In this document: piece after piece, positions 7,881 to 15,935 of the stretch
Layout: every line of letters begins with the position of its first letter
Position numbering within the stretch: the stretch's first letter is position 1
NCBI RefSeq assembly: GCF_002161355.1
Contig: NZ_NFHL01000005.1
Coordinates: forward strand, 1-64,000
From: Lachnoclostridium sp. An76
GTDB lineage: Bacteria; Bacillota; Clostridia; Lachnospirales; Lachnospiraceae
Reading direction: 5' to 3'
DNA: 64,000 nucleotides
Notes under the pieces: model-generated
Told to the model about the DNA's origin: nothing
What the model saw: only the letters and a program-made list of their open reading frames with translations
The model's database searches: none
Made by a program: the position numbers and the translations under genes

Positions 7881-9829
7881 TTTGACAGTTGAATATTAGA
7901 AAAATACCTTGCAGGCCGCATAAAACCTGCATTTTTTGTGTCAATTTTTCTGTTTTTATATATTGCATTTTATTGCAATGTATTGTATGATATATAAAAT
8001 GAGGCTTTTTTCTATGAGAGTTATAACCTCGAAATCCAAGAATGCTGAATCTTTTTATATTTCAAAAGGCTATGTCAATGACAAAGGAGTCAGTACTTCT
8101 GTCATCGTCAAGAAACTGGGAACTTTAAAAGAACTTTTACCTGAACACGGTCCGACACGAGATGATGTCATGGCCTGGGCCAAAGAGGAAGCCCGGTTAG
8201 AAACTTTAAAATACAAGCAGGAACGAGAAGAGAAACAGATAAAACTTACTTTCCATGCAGACAGGCAGTTAGATTATGATAAGCAGGTCTTTTACCGGGG
8301 CGGCTACCTTTTTCTCCAATCGATCTATTATCAGATGCAGATGAATAAGCTCTGCCGGAAGTTAAAACAAAAATATAAGTTTGAATATGACATCAACGCA
8401 ATCCTTTCCGATTTGATCTACGCAAGGATCCTGGAGCCTTGCAGCAAACGTGCTTCTTACAAGACCGCATTAGAGTTTTTAGAAAAACCATCCTACAAAC
8501 TTCACGATGTATACCGTGCGCTGGATGTCCTCGGGGCTGAATGTGACCTGATCCAGGCGGAGGTCTATAAAAACAGCCATTTCATGGGTCAAAGGAATGA
8601 TAAGATCCTTTATTACGACTGCACGAATTATTATTTTGAGATTGAACAGGAAGACGGCAGCAAGAAATATGGGAAGGGGAAGGAACACAGACCGAACCCG
8701 ATCATCCAAATGGGACTTTTCATGGACGGGGATGGGATCCCCCTTGCGTTTTCTCTCTTCCCGGGAAATGCAAACGAGCAGACATCGCTGAAGCCACTGG
8801 AGAAGAAAGTGCTTAGTGATTTCGGATGCCAGAAATTCATTTATTGCAGCGATGCCGGGCTGGGTTCGGAATCCATCCGGGAATACAACCATATGGGGGA
8901 AAGGGCTTATATCGTAACCCAGTCGATCAAAAAGCTGAAGAAAGAAGAAAAAGAATGGGCGCTGAGCCCGCAGGGGTTTAAACGGGTCTCCGATGACGAG
9001 CCTGTCGATATCACGAAACTTCCGGAAGATGACAAAGGGCTTTATTACAAGGATGAACCATATACCACTAAGAAACTGCACCAACGCTTGATCATCACTT
9101 ATTCTCCAAAGTATGCCCTGTATCAGAAATCCATCCGTGATACACAGGTGGAACGGGCACAAAAAATGCTGGATTCGGGAAAAGCGAAAAGGAACCGTAA
9201 GAATCCGAATGACCCGGCGCGTTTTATCGGAAAGAAGGCTGTTACAAAAGATGGGGAGGCTGCGGATATCAAACAGTATCTGGATGAGGATAAGATTGCG
9301 GAAGAGGCGCAGTATGATGGGCTCTATGCAGTATGCACGGATCTTTTGGATGATGAGGTCGGTGATATTTTAAAAGTAAGTGAGGGGAGGTGGCAGATCG
9401 AGGAATGCTTCCGGATCATGAAAACAGATTTTTCTGCAAGACCGATCTATTTACGGGAAGAGAACCGGATCAAGGCACATTTCCTGATCTGTTTCCTCGC
9501 ATTAACCGTCTACCGTTATCTTGAGAAAAAACTGGATTCAAAATATACCTGTGAAGAATTGCTGGATACCCTAAAAGGAATGAATTTCGCCGGGATACAG
9601 GAGCAGGGATTTATCCCGTTGTATAAGAGGGAAAAGATCACAGATGATCTTCATGAGACCTGTGGGTTCCGGACAGACTACCAATTCATAACCAAAAGTA
9701 AAATGAGAACAATCCAGAAAAAAAGCAAAGGGAAGGAATAAATTACTATAGTTCGAAACAACAGTAAAAATCGCTGCAGCCCAGTAAACACGAGGGATAC
9801 AGCGTTTTTTTCTTTTACGAACTGTCAAA
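7881..9829 (+). mobile_element. IS1634-type insertion sequence
   Basis: About 1.95 kb carrying one transposase gene. TTTGACAGTT at 7881-7890 recurs inverted as AACTGTCAAA at 9820-9829. On both sides the similarity continues imperfectly inward (AGAAAAA after a short gap) and weakly outward, so the true terminal repeats may be a few bases longer. I found no clear target-site duplication. It inserted just upstream of the SIR2-STAND promoter. Confidence 0.7.
8014..9741 (+). CDS. IS1634-family DDE transposase
   Basis: A 575-residue transposase of the IS4-like DDE superfamily, closest in my reading to IS1634 members of gut Firmicutes. The putative catalytic residues are the Asp in YYDCTNYYFE (near residue 205), the Asp in CSDAGLGS (near 285) and the Glu in GRWQIEECFRIMK (near 465), which has the usual W..E....K pattern. 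ATG 8014 has GAGG 9 nt upstream; the frame opens at 7936, but that part is AT-rich and non-coding in style. The gene is intact, so the copy may be active. Confidence 0.85.
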   Translation: MRVITSKSKNAESFYISKGYVNDKGVSTSVIVKKLGTLKELLPEHGPTRDDVMAWAKEEARLETLKYKQEREEKQIKLTFHADRQLDYDKQVFYRGGYLFLQSIYYQMQMNKLCRKLKQKYKFEYDINAILSDLIYARILEPCSKRASYKTALEFLEKPSYKLHDVYRALDVLGAECDLIQAEVYKNSHFMGQRNDKILYYDCTNYYFEIEQEDGSKKYGKGKEHRPNPIIQMGLFMDGDGIPLAFSLFPGNANEQTSLKPLEKKVLSDFGCQKFIYCSDAGLGSESIREYNHMGERAYIVTQSIKKLKKEEKEWALSPQGFKRVSDDEPVDITKLPEDDKGLYYKDEPYTTKKLHQRLIITYSPKYALYQKSIRDTQVERAQKMLDSGKAKRNRKNPNDPARFIGKKAVTKDGEAADIKQYLDEDKIAEEAQYDGLYAVCTDLLDDEVGDILKVSEGRWQIEECFRIMKTDFSARPIYLREENRIKAHFLICFLALTVYRYLEKKLDSKYTCEELLDTLKGMNFAGIQEQGFIPLYKREKITDDLHETCGFRTDYQFITKSKMRTIQKKSKGKE

Positions 9830-9923
9830 GACGGGATTATAATTGGTGTTTTATGGAAAGTCTACATTCTTCGACAAATTATGATCTGGTATCAGGCGCC
9901 TTAAGCAATCAATCCTGTTTTCC

Positions 9924-10463
9924 TCAATAGTCAAACCTCCTAAGCTCGCAGTTCCCGATCCCAAACCTGGCAAATTCCTCATTCGTCATATCAGCAAAAT
10001 ACGACTGCACCGCTCTTGCGACGCCATTGTGGGCGACCAGAAGATACACTTTTTCATCCGATTCCCCTCTGATATCATCAAGCAGCCCGTAAATCCTGTG
10101 GCAGAACCGGATCATAGATTCTCCGCCCTCATAGCTGTCCGCGAAACATTCCTTCGCGCGCCGGAAATCCGCACCGTCCCGCGGCGTCCCTTCATATTTT
10201 CCAAAATTCTGTTCCTTCAGGCGCGGTTCCACACGCATGGGAATTCCGGCGATCTCAGAGATATGTCTTGCAGTCTCTGCCGCACGCGCCAGCGGAGAGC
10301 AGATGATCTCATCGATACGGATCCCTTCTTCCAGTATTTTTCTCCCCAGCTCCTCAGCCTGCCTGTGCCCTTTTGCTGTCAGTTCAATATCTGTCGCCCC
10401 GCAGATCTTATTTTCCACATTCCAAACCGTCTGCCCGTGGCGGGCAAAATAAAAATATCCCAC
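9924..10463 (-). CDS. Histidine phosphatase (phosphoglycerate-mutase-like) family protein
   Basis: A 179-residue branch-1 histidine phosphatase. The catalytic FARHGQTVWN lies at about residues 5-14, SPLARAAETA carries the second active-site arginine, and LLVAHNGVARA holds the second histidine. Members dephosphorylate small metabolites (cobalamin intermediates, 3-phosphoglycerate, sugar phosphates); the substrate is not evident. I chose GTG 10463 because GGAGGAG lies 5 nt upstream, whereas ATG 10481 has only a poor site. The gene starts 29 bp after the truncated Rpn gene, on the same strand. Confidence 0.85.
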   Translation of the reverse strand: MGYFYFARHGQTVWNVENKICGATDIELTAKGHRQAEELGRKILEEGIRIDEIICSPLARAAETARHISEIAGIPMRVEPRLKEQNFGKYEGTPRDGADFRRAKECFADSYEGGESMIRFCHRIYGLLDDIRGESDEKVYLLVAHNGVARAVQSYFADMTNEEFARFGIGNCELRRFDY

Positions 10464-10491
10464 AGTATCTCCTCCATCCATACCTTTTGTA

Positions 10492-11064
10492 CTATTTTCC
10501 TGCGAGTTCTCTCACTTCCTGAATATCCATTCCCAGCAGCTCTGCTGTTTCTTTTTCTGTTTTCCCGTTCTCTAACTGCCGTTCTATGATCCGCTTCAAT
10601 GCAAGCTGTTCGCCCGTCTCTGCATCGCAAAAAACGATCTTCCGACAGCATTTTTTATCCTGCGGGAAATGGACAAATTCAAGGATACTGACATGGATGC
10701 ATTTTCTAAGTTTATCGTAATCTTCCCCTTCTTTGATCTGTCCGGTGTATATTTTCCCAAGATAAAACAACACCCGGTTTGTCCAACAGTCAAAATAGGA
10801 TACCTGCATCTCCATATTCATTTTTGTCTCATCCTCAAGTTCTATCAGCACATCCAGTATCCCAAGCTTATCGTCTTCGCTTTCTTTTCTGAGCGCTGTC
10901 GGAACCAGTGTTGTCCGGCGGACTTCTTTCGGAGCTTTCCCGAGGATTGCCGCAATAAAGCCTTTTCTCACTTTCGGATTCTGCATCAGCTCTTTGAAAC
11001 AGAAATCCACGGTAGGAAGCATGATAAAATTATCTTTCTCTCTTTTTTCGTCTTGTGTACCCAT
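10492..11064 (-). CDS. Shortened Rpn-family PD-(D/E)XK nuclease (recombination-promoting)
   Basis: A 190-residue member of the Rpn/PF12784 family often labelled transposase. The N-terminal nuclease core is present (FCFKELMQNPKVRKGFIAAI, then GILDVLIELEDE with the Asp-Glu pair and MEMQ). Full members are near 300 residues. Here the text jumps at about residue 150 from the HFPQDKKCCRKIVFCDAETGE segment to the C-terminal coiled RIIERQLENGKTE segment, so roughly 100 residues are missing, consistent with an in-frame deletion. AGGAGG precedes ATG 11064. It may still be translated, but activity is doubtful. Confidence 0.7.
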   Translation of the reverse strand: MGTQDEKREKDNFIMLPTVDFCFKELMQNPKVRKGFIAAILGKAPKEVRRTTLVPTALRKESEDDKLGILDVLIELEDETKMNMEMQVSYFDCWTNRVLFYLGKIYTGQIKEGEDYDKLRKCIHVSILEFVHFPQDKKCCRKIVFCDAETGEQLALKRIIERQLENGKTEKETAELLGMDIQEVRELAGK

Positions 11065-11340
11065 AGATTCTTCCTCCTTATTTTACCACGATGTTCCTTG
11101 CGATGAAACACCGCTTTTCACGTTCTGCAATATGCTTTTGAGAGGGAATCCGGTTATCAACGAATTTACACAGATTATAAAATCTTATCCACATAATGTG
11201 GGGAATTTTTCCGCTAAATAGTCTTCTCAAAATCGCTCAGCCGGATATAATGGTAAGCAGATGATTGTTCCGACTGACAAAAAACGAGGAGACTGACATT
11301 GCTTTAGGCACTGATCTGTAAATGTCTGAAAGGAGTACAT

Positions 11341-12303
11341 ATGGACATCATTAAAACTAACCGTCTGACGAAATATTACGGGAAATCCCGGGGCATCACT
11401 GACCTCAGCCTGACAGTCGGCGAAGGTGAATTTTTCGGCTTTATCGGTCCCAACGGCGCGGGCAAGAGCACTACGATCCGCATCCTGCTGGGACTCATAC
11501 GGGCAGACTCCGGCAGCGCCTCTGTCTTTGGGATGGATACTGCGTGTGATCGAAGGAACATCCTTGAAAACATCGGATATATCCCATCGGAAGCTATGTT
11601 TTATCACAATACGACTGTCGCCGAAATCCTTCGTCTCTCTGCCAGACTGAGGCGAAAAGACTGTACAGCGCAGGCGCAGGATCTCTGTGAGCGCCTGCAG
11701 CTTGATCCCCGGCAGAAGACAGACAGCCTTTCCCTGGGAAACCGAAAAAAAGTTGCGATCGTATGCGCGCTCCAGCACAGTCCGGCGCTCTGCGTCTTCG
11801 ATGAACCGACGAGCGGTCTGGACCCGCTCATCCAGAAAGAATTCTTTGAGATCTTAAAGGAACGGAACGCTCAGGGGGTCACTATCTTCCTGTCCTCCCA
11901 CATTCTCTCCGAGGTGCAGAGATACTGCAGCCGGGCTGCTGTCATCCGGGAAGGGCAGATCGCCGCCTGCGGCGATCTTGCGAAGCTGTCTGGGACAAGC
12001 GCGAAGCGTATTACTCTGACCGGTGCTGACGCGGAGACGCTCCGCCGTCTCCTGGCAGCGCTCCCGGGAACTCTCGCAGAAAAGAGGGCGCAAAGAGACG
12101 ACGCAATGCCTGCATCCGCCGGACATCCTGATATCCGCGATTTCCATACCGGAGACAATACGGTCTCCTTCCTGTTTGAAGGAAATATCAAAATGATGAT
12201 GGACATGCTGCCCCAGATCTCTTATACGGATATCACGGTAACGGAACCGGACTTAAACGAAATTTTTATGCATTTTTACGAACAGGGGGATATACAGCTA
12301 TGA
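11341..12303 (+). CDS. ABC transporter ATP-binding subunit (ABC-2 exporter type)
   Basis: A 320-residue ATPase of the CcmA/YhcH group. Walker A GPNGAGKST is near residue 38, the signature is the variant LSLGNRKKVAI, Walker B is LCVFDEP near 150, and the H-loop is LSSHIL. A C-terminal extension of about 100 residues contains a poorly conserved linker. AAAGGAG sits 9 nt before ATG 11341. The stop overlaps the start of the permease gene by 4 bp (ATGA), so the two are translated together. Substrate unknown; such pairs export peptides, antibiotics or lipids. Confidence 0.9.
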   Translation: MDIIKTNRLTKYYGKSRGITDLSLTVGEGEFFGFIGPNGAGKSTTIRILLGLIRADSGSASVFGMDTACDRRNILENIGYIPSEAMFYHNTTVAEILRLSARLRRKDCTAQAQDLCERLQLDPRQKTDSLSLGNRKKVAIVCALQHSPALCVFDEPTSGLDPLIQKEFFEILKERNAQGVTIFLSSHILSEVQRYCSRAAVIREGQIAACGDLAKLSGTSAKRITLTGADAETLRRLLAALPGTLAEKRAQRDDAMPASAGHPDIRDFHTGDNTVSFLFEGNIKMMMDMLPQISYTDITVTEPDLNEIFMHFYEQGDIQL

Positions 12304-13085
12304 CATTGATGTTGTTTGAACTGAAACGGAACCGCCTCTCTCTTGCAGTATGGACTGCTGCAATTGCCCTTCTGCTTCTGGTCTGCCTCGCCATTTTCCC
12401 TGACATGAAGGGGCAGGTCAATGAGCTCAACGCGGCATTTTCATCCATGGGCAACTTCACAGAAGCCTTTGGCATGGACCAGCTGAACTTTGGGGAACTG
12501 ATGGGATTCTACGGGCTGGAGTGCGGCAATATCCTTGGGATCGGCGGCGCATTCTTTGCCGCATACATCGGCGTAAATGCTCTTGCAGGCGAAGAAAAGA
12601 ACCGGACTGCGGAGTACCTGCTGACACATCCGGTCAGCCGCAGCCGCGTCGTATTCGAGAAGCTGGCCTGTGTCCTCTGCCAGATCCTCATCCTGAACGC
12701 AGTAAGCATGCTCACTTCTCTGATCGCGGTGCGCGCCATCGGAGAAAGCCTGCAGATGAAGGAATTTCTGCTGCTCCATGCAGCTTATCTCCTTCTGCAG
12801 GCAGAGATCGCAGCAGTGTGCTTCGCGGTTTCCGCCGCATTGAGGCGCAGCGGCATCGGCGCCGGGCTTGGACTTGCCGCGGTCCTGTATTTTCTGAACC
12901 TCATTGCCAATATCAGTGAGGATGCAGAGTGGCTGAAATACATCACACCCTTCGGGTACGCGGAGGCTGCCGATATCATTACCAATGCGGAGATTTCCCT
13001 GCTGCCCGCTTTTATCGGATGCTGTGTGACCGCGGCAGCGGCTTTGGCGGCATTTATCATATATAATAAGAAAGATATCTATTAA
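12300..13085 (+). CDS. ABC-2 type transporter permease
   Basis: A 261-residue inner-membrane protein with about six hydrophobic segments, starting with the TM helix WTAAIALLLLVCLAIF after a short cytosolic end (MTLMLFELKRNRLSL). Its central loop NRTAEYLLTHPVSRSRVVFEK, at about residues 100-120, is typical of ABC-2 permeases. It is coupled to the preceding ATPase by an ATGA overlap, and two of these subunits should pair with two ATPases. No regulator is attached. The transported substrate is unknown. Confidence 0.85.
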   Translation: MTLMLFELKRNRLSLAVWTAAIALLLLVCLAIFPDMKGQVNELNAAFSSMGNFTEAFGMDQLNFGELMGFYGLECGNILGIGGAFFAAYIGVNALAGEEKNRTAEYLLTHPVSRSRVVFEKLACVLCQILILNAVSMLTSLIAVRAIGESLQMKEFLLLHAAYLLLQAEIAAVCFAVSAALRRSGIGAGLGLAAVLYFLNLIANISEDAEWLKYITPFGYAEAADIITNAEISLLPAFIGCCVTAAAALAAFIIYNKKDIY

Positions 13086-13086
13086 A

Positions 13087-13216
13087 ATGCTCCGCCTTTT
13101 ATCAATCATTTTGGACGGACATCCGAGAGCGTGCATTCTGTATCCCTTCGCTCTTCGTTTCACTGCGGTCACGCTAAGCGAACACCCGCCAGACGCTCAG
13201 CACCCTCGCGGAGCAT
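13087..13216. repeat. 130-bp element bounded by inverted ATGCTCCGC/GCGGAGCAT
   Basis: ATGCTCCGC (13087-13095) and GCGGAGCAT (13208-13216) face each other across 112 bp of non-coding, GC-rich sequence (GAGCGTCTGGCGGGTGTTCG and so on, reading leftward). Its right edge falls exactly where the zinc-ribbon remnant loses similarity to its family, so it may be a small non-autonomous repeat that inserted there. Confidence 0.45.
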
Positions 13217-13316
13217 ATATCAGATAAATATTGTTTCCATTCGCATATCTCCCGTTATCCGGGACACGCGTGATCCTGGCTGAACTGCATTTGGAACAGA
13301 TACCTGTATTTTTCAT
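13197..13316 (-). pseudogene. Truncated small zinc-ribbon gene
   Basis: A 39-codon reading frame beginning MKNTGICSKC, 10 bp after the ABC permease and preceded by GAGG. It resembles the first 30 residues of a small zinc-ribbon protein found in Firmicutes (MKxTGxCPKC...GNNI...), then runs into the 130-bp repeat and stops. The second CxxC, needed to bind zinc, is absent. I read it as a decayed last gene of the GntR-ABC operon; the family link rests on memory of the motif. Confidence 0.5.
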
Positions 13317-13325
13317 ACTGACACC

Positions 13326-13994
13326 TCAAAATTCTTTCTTCGCCATGATATGCCGGCTGCACAGATAAGAAATAACGACCACCAGCGCTGTTACAACCGC
13401 AAACAGTCCCAGGATGCCCCCTGTGCCCAGACCGGAGAACCATTCCTTTCCCGGACCGACGATCTTCGCAGGCACATACTCCAGGGCATTTGATATCAGA
13501 AATGCCGCGATGGCCACGGCCGCGATCATGATCAGATTCGCGTATCTCGCTTTTTCCGCATCAAATTTCAGCCTGAGCGGGAGCATAACACTGACAAAGA
13601 TCCATGCCGTAAAAATATACCCCAGGCAGGTGCCGAACCAATCGGCAGCGTCCACCTCTCCGGACGGCTGTACGATCATCAGGATAATCCCAAGCACAAT
13701 ACCTGTGCACCATGCAAAGATGATCGACAGCAGAGCAAAGAGATACTTTTCATTCACATAGTTTTTTCTCGTGACAGGCAGTGTCATAAGGAAAAGATAG
13801 CAGTTGTCAAATTCATCATAGCTTACCGTGGTGACTGTAAACAAAGAAAATATGATCGTAATATATCCGACGATGAAGGTCGGACCAACATCTGTTATCA
13901 AGTTCATAAATACCGCTACAACGAGAAGCATAAGAAATAATACCTTTCCCTGATGCCTCAAAATCCTGAAATCTTTTATCAGCATTCCTTTCAT
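13326..13994 (-). CDS. ABC-2 type permease (YhcI/ABC2_membrane_5-like)
   Basis: A 222-residue membrane protein with six predicted helices, opening MKGMLIKDFRILRHQGK, a start typical of this permease family, and with the cytosolic motif DEFDNCYLFLMTLPVTRKNY near residue 60. Its start overlaps the end of the ATPase gene by 4 bp, and both follow a YtrA-type GntR gene. Such three-gene units respond to cell-wall antibiotics in Bacilli; that role here is only by analogy. Confidence 0.85.
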   Translation of the reverse strand: MKGMLIKDFRILRHQGKVLFLMLLVVAVFMNLITDVGPTFIVGYITIIFSLFTVTTVSYDEFDNCYLFLMTLPVTRKNYVNEKYLFALLSIIFAWCTGIVLGIILMIVQPSGEVDAADWFGTCLGYIFTAWIFVSVMLPLRLKFDAEKARYANLIMIAAVAIAAFLISNALEYVPAKIVGPGKEWFSGLGTGGILGLFAVVTALVVVISYLCSRHIMAKKEF

Positions 13995-14842
13995 AACTTT
14001 TCCCCTCCTATGATCATCGTTATCACTTCGTCCAGACTTCCCTTTTCCACAACAACATCCGGATAGTTCTCCAGATAATATTGCTTCTGATCCGTCAGGC
14101 AGGAGTATCCGAAACTTTCCCTGCGGACTCTCAGAATGTATTCTTTGTCCAGCTTCCTGTACTGAGTGTCATCAGCCTTGATCAGCCCGTATTCGTTGAG
14201 CATCACATCCGTCTCCTCATGGAACACGATCTCTCCATTGTGGATCATGTAGATATCATCACACAATCCTTCCAAATCCGAAGAGATATGGGAGCTGATC
14301 AGGATACTTCTGTTCTCGTCTTCTTCCATATATTCGCGGAAAATGTCCAGGATGCCTTCTCTTGCCATCACGTCAAGGCCGGTAGTAGGTTCGTCCATAA
14401 GAAGGAACTCCGCTCTGTGAGTGACCGCGGCGAGCACCTTTAGTTTCGCTTTCATTCCTGTGGAAAATTCCCTGATATATTTATCCAGCGGGATTCCGAA
14501 CTTCCGGCACAGGCCAAGGAACTTCTCTCTGTCAAAGGCAGGGTAAAGGGCTGCCAGTACGGGTACGACATCCTTCACCTTCAGGTATCCGCTGAACCCG
14601 GATTCCGCCAGTGTCACGCCAATCTTCTGCTTCTCTTCCTCTGTCAGCTCCGACGGTGCCTTTCCCAGCAGGGCGACATCTCCCGCGTCATATGTGATCA
14701 GTCCGAGCACAGCCTTGAACGTCGTGCTCTTTCCCGCACCATTTTCTCCTACCAGCCCTGTGATGCGTCCCGGTTCCACCTTCATCGTACAGTTCAGAGT
14801 AAAATCACCGTAATGTTTTACCAAACCATTGATCTCAAGCAT
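13991..14842 (-). CDS. ABC transporter ATP-binding subunit (YtrB/YhcG-like)
   Basis: A 283-residue ATPase. Walker A GENGAGKST lies near residue 35, the signature is the variant FSTGMKAKLKV near 133 where LSGGQ is expected (typical of this exporter group), Walker B is LLMDEPTTGLD near 150, and the H-loop is SSHI. A C-terminal domain of about 70 residues follows. It lies 3 bp after the GntR gene and overlaps the permease by 4 bp, so one transcript from the promoter at 15240-15268 should carry all three genes. Confidence 0.9.
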   Translation of the reverse strand: MLEINGLVKHYGDFTLNCTMKVEPGRITGLVGENGAGKSTTFKAVLGLITYDAGDVALLGKAPSELTEEEKQKIGVTLAESGFSGYLKVKDVVPVLAALYPAFDREKFLGLCRKFGIPLDKYIREFSTGMKAKLKVLAAVTHRAEFLLMDEPTTGLDVMAREGILDIFREYMEEDENRSILISSHISSDLEGLCDDIYMIHNGEIVFHEETDVMLNEYGLIKADDTQYRKLDKEYILRVRRESFGYSCLTDQKQYYLENYPDVVVEKGSLDEVITMIIGGEKL

Positions 14843-14845
14843 CTT

Positions 14846-15217
14846 CTAATCCTCCATTATCAAATCAAACAACTCCCTGATCTCCTCGTCCTTCAGCCCG
14901 CATCTGCGGCCTTTTTCAACCGCTTTTTCCAGGTCGCTCTCCACTTCCCGGCGCTGCTCCTCAAGCATCCGCTCAGCGTCTGCGGCAGCAACATAAGTGC
15001 CTTTCCCGTGGACTGTCACCGTGTACCCTTCCTGTTCAAGATTGTCGTACGCCTTCTTGACCGTCAGGGCACTGATCTTCAGGTCTTTCGCAAGAGTCCG
15101 GACAGAGGGGAGTATATCGTTTTCTCTCAGATCTCCCGCAGTAATCTGCGCCTTAATCTGATCCATGATCTGTTCATAGATCGGTACCATCGATGAACTG
15201 TTGATTATAATCTTCAT
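14846..15217 (-). CDS. YtrA-subfamily GntR transcriptional repressor
   Basis: A 123-residue regulator with an N-terminal winged helix (PIYEQIMDQIKAQITAGDL then LPSVRTLAKDLKISALTVKKAY) and a short helical dimerisation tail, which is the YtrA layout. ATG 15217 follows GAGGAGG at 8 nt; an in-frame upstream start at 15268 would lie within the promoter. It leads the ABC operon and is predicted to repress it from the three half-site copies at 15238-15282. Confidence 0.9.
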   Translation of the reverse strand: MKIIINSSSMVPIYEQIMDQIKAQITAGDLRENDILPSVRTLAKDLKISALTVKKAYDNLEQEGYTVTVHGKGTYVAAADAERMLEEQRREVESDLEKAVEKGRRCGLKDEEIRELFDLIMED

Positions 15218-15237
15218 ACGCGTCCTCCTCTTGATAA

Positions 15238-15282
15238 ACAGTATATAACAGTATATAACTGTTGTCAACTGTTATATACTGT
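15238..15282 (-). promoter_or_regulatory. Promoter with three GntR half-sites
   Basis: Minus strand TTGACA (15263-15268), 17-bp spacer, TATACT (15240-15245). ACAGTATATAAC occurs twice in direct order (15238-15249, 15248-15259) and once inverted (15271-15282), so the sites overlap or flank both promoter boxes. This fits repression by the adjacent YtrA-type protein. Confidence 0.8.
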
Positions 15283-15290
15283 TTATTTAT

Positions 15291-15324
15291 GGGGTCAGAC
15301 CCCGATCAAAAGGGGTCTGACCCC
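15291..15324. repeat. Palindromic repeat GGGGTCAGACCCC, copy 1
   Basis: GGGGTCAGACCCC (15291-15303) and its reverse complement (15312-15324) flank an 8-nt loop. A second copy lies at 18900-18939. On the plus strand it directly precedes the truncated XRE gene. Confidence 0.85.
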
Positions 15325-15350
15325 TTTCCATATAATTTTGCACTTTTTAA

Positions 15351-15506
15351 AAAGGGCTACAGCAAAAATTGGCGGATCTTGTCGGAGTTTCCCGCAACAC
15401 GATCAGCTCTATCGAAACAGGCCAGTTCTGTCCGACTGCAAAACTGGCCCTTGTTCTCTGTATTGCATTAGATAAGAAATTTGAAGAATTATTTTTCTTT
15501 GAATAA
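15351..15506 (+). pseudogene. 5'-truncated small XRE-family regulator
   Basis: The frame from 15351 to TAA 15504-15506 reads as most of a YozG-like helix-turn-helix protein (QQKLADLVGVSRNTISSIET at 15360-15419, then a tail ending FEELFFFE). It is closed upstream by a stop at 15348, and the first helix and start codon are missing. The break falls 25 bp after palindromic repeat copy 1, which suggests the repeat took part in the deletion. Confidence 0.7.
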
Positions 15507-15578
15507 CAGTCTCTGCCTGCCGCTCTCCGTGATCGAATATATTATAAAATCAATACAAGCACTTCTGAAATCTCTTTC

Positions 15579-15905
15579 TCAGGATAACTTCCGGAAACAC
15601 GATGCCGCCTCCCGCCCGTCTCTCACCATCATCTGTAGCCTGTCATACTCCGCCCTGAGCATTTCCATCCCATATTCCGTGATCACATAGGACTTCCGCC
15701 GCCCATCCTCCGCGGTGCGGCGGATGATCCCATTGTCCTCAAATTTGGACAGCATCGCGTACAGTGTCCCCGGCCCTACCTTTACCCTGCCTTTTGAAAT
15801 ACGCTGTACTTTTTCCATGATATCCACCCCGCAGCACTCTTCCGTCAGGGCGATCAGGATATAATACATAGGTTCTGTCAATGTCTGGAACTGTTCTCTT
15901 GCCAA
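15579..15905 (-). CDS. PadR-family transcriptional regulator
   Basis: A 108-residue PadR winged-helix repressor (LTEPMYYILIALTEE at the start, GTLYAMLSKFEDNGII as the recognition helix, GRRKSYVITEYG as the wing). It starts at TTG 15905 with GGGGTGAAG upstream; the family's usual opening MAREQF supports this start. It lies 30 bp after the DUF2812 gene in the same operon, the reverse of the more common PadR-first order. It probably binds the two ATCGA-N3-TCGAT sites at 17342-17387. Confidence 0.88.
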   Translation of the reverse strand: MAREQFQTLTEPMYYILIALTEECCGVDIMEKVQRISKGRVKVGPGTLYAMLSKFEDNGIIRRTAEDGRRKSYVITEYGMEMLRAEYDRLQMMVRDGREAASCFRKLS

Positions 15906-15935
15906 TGTTTCTTCACCCCATTATCCCTATCGGTC

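Noticed and set aside
8479..9162. Minus-strand frame of 227 codons within the transposase gene
   Set aside because: Shadow of the transposase frame without a ribosome site or similarity.
7881..9829. Target-site duplication of the IS element
   Set aside because: Flanks such as CCGGGCG on the left and GACGGGA on the right are not convincing direct repeats, so exact ends stay uncertain.
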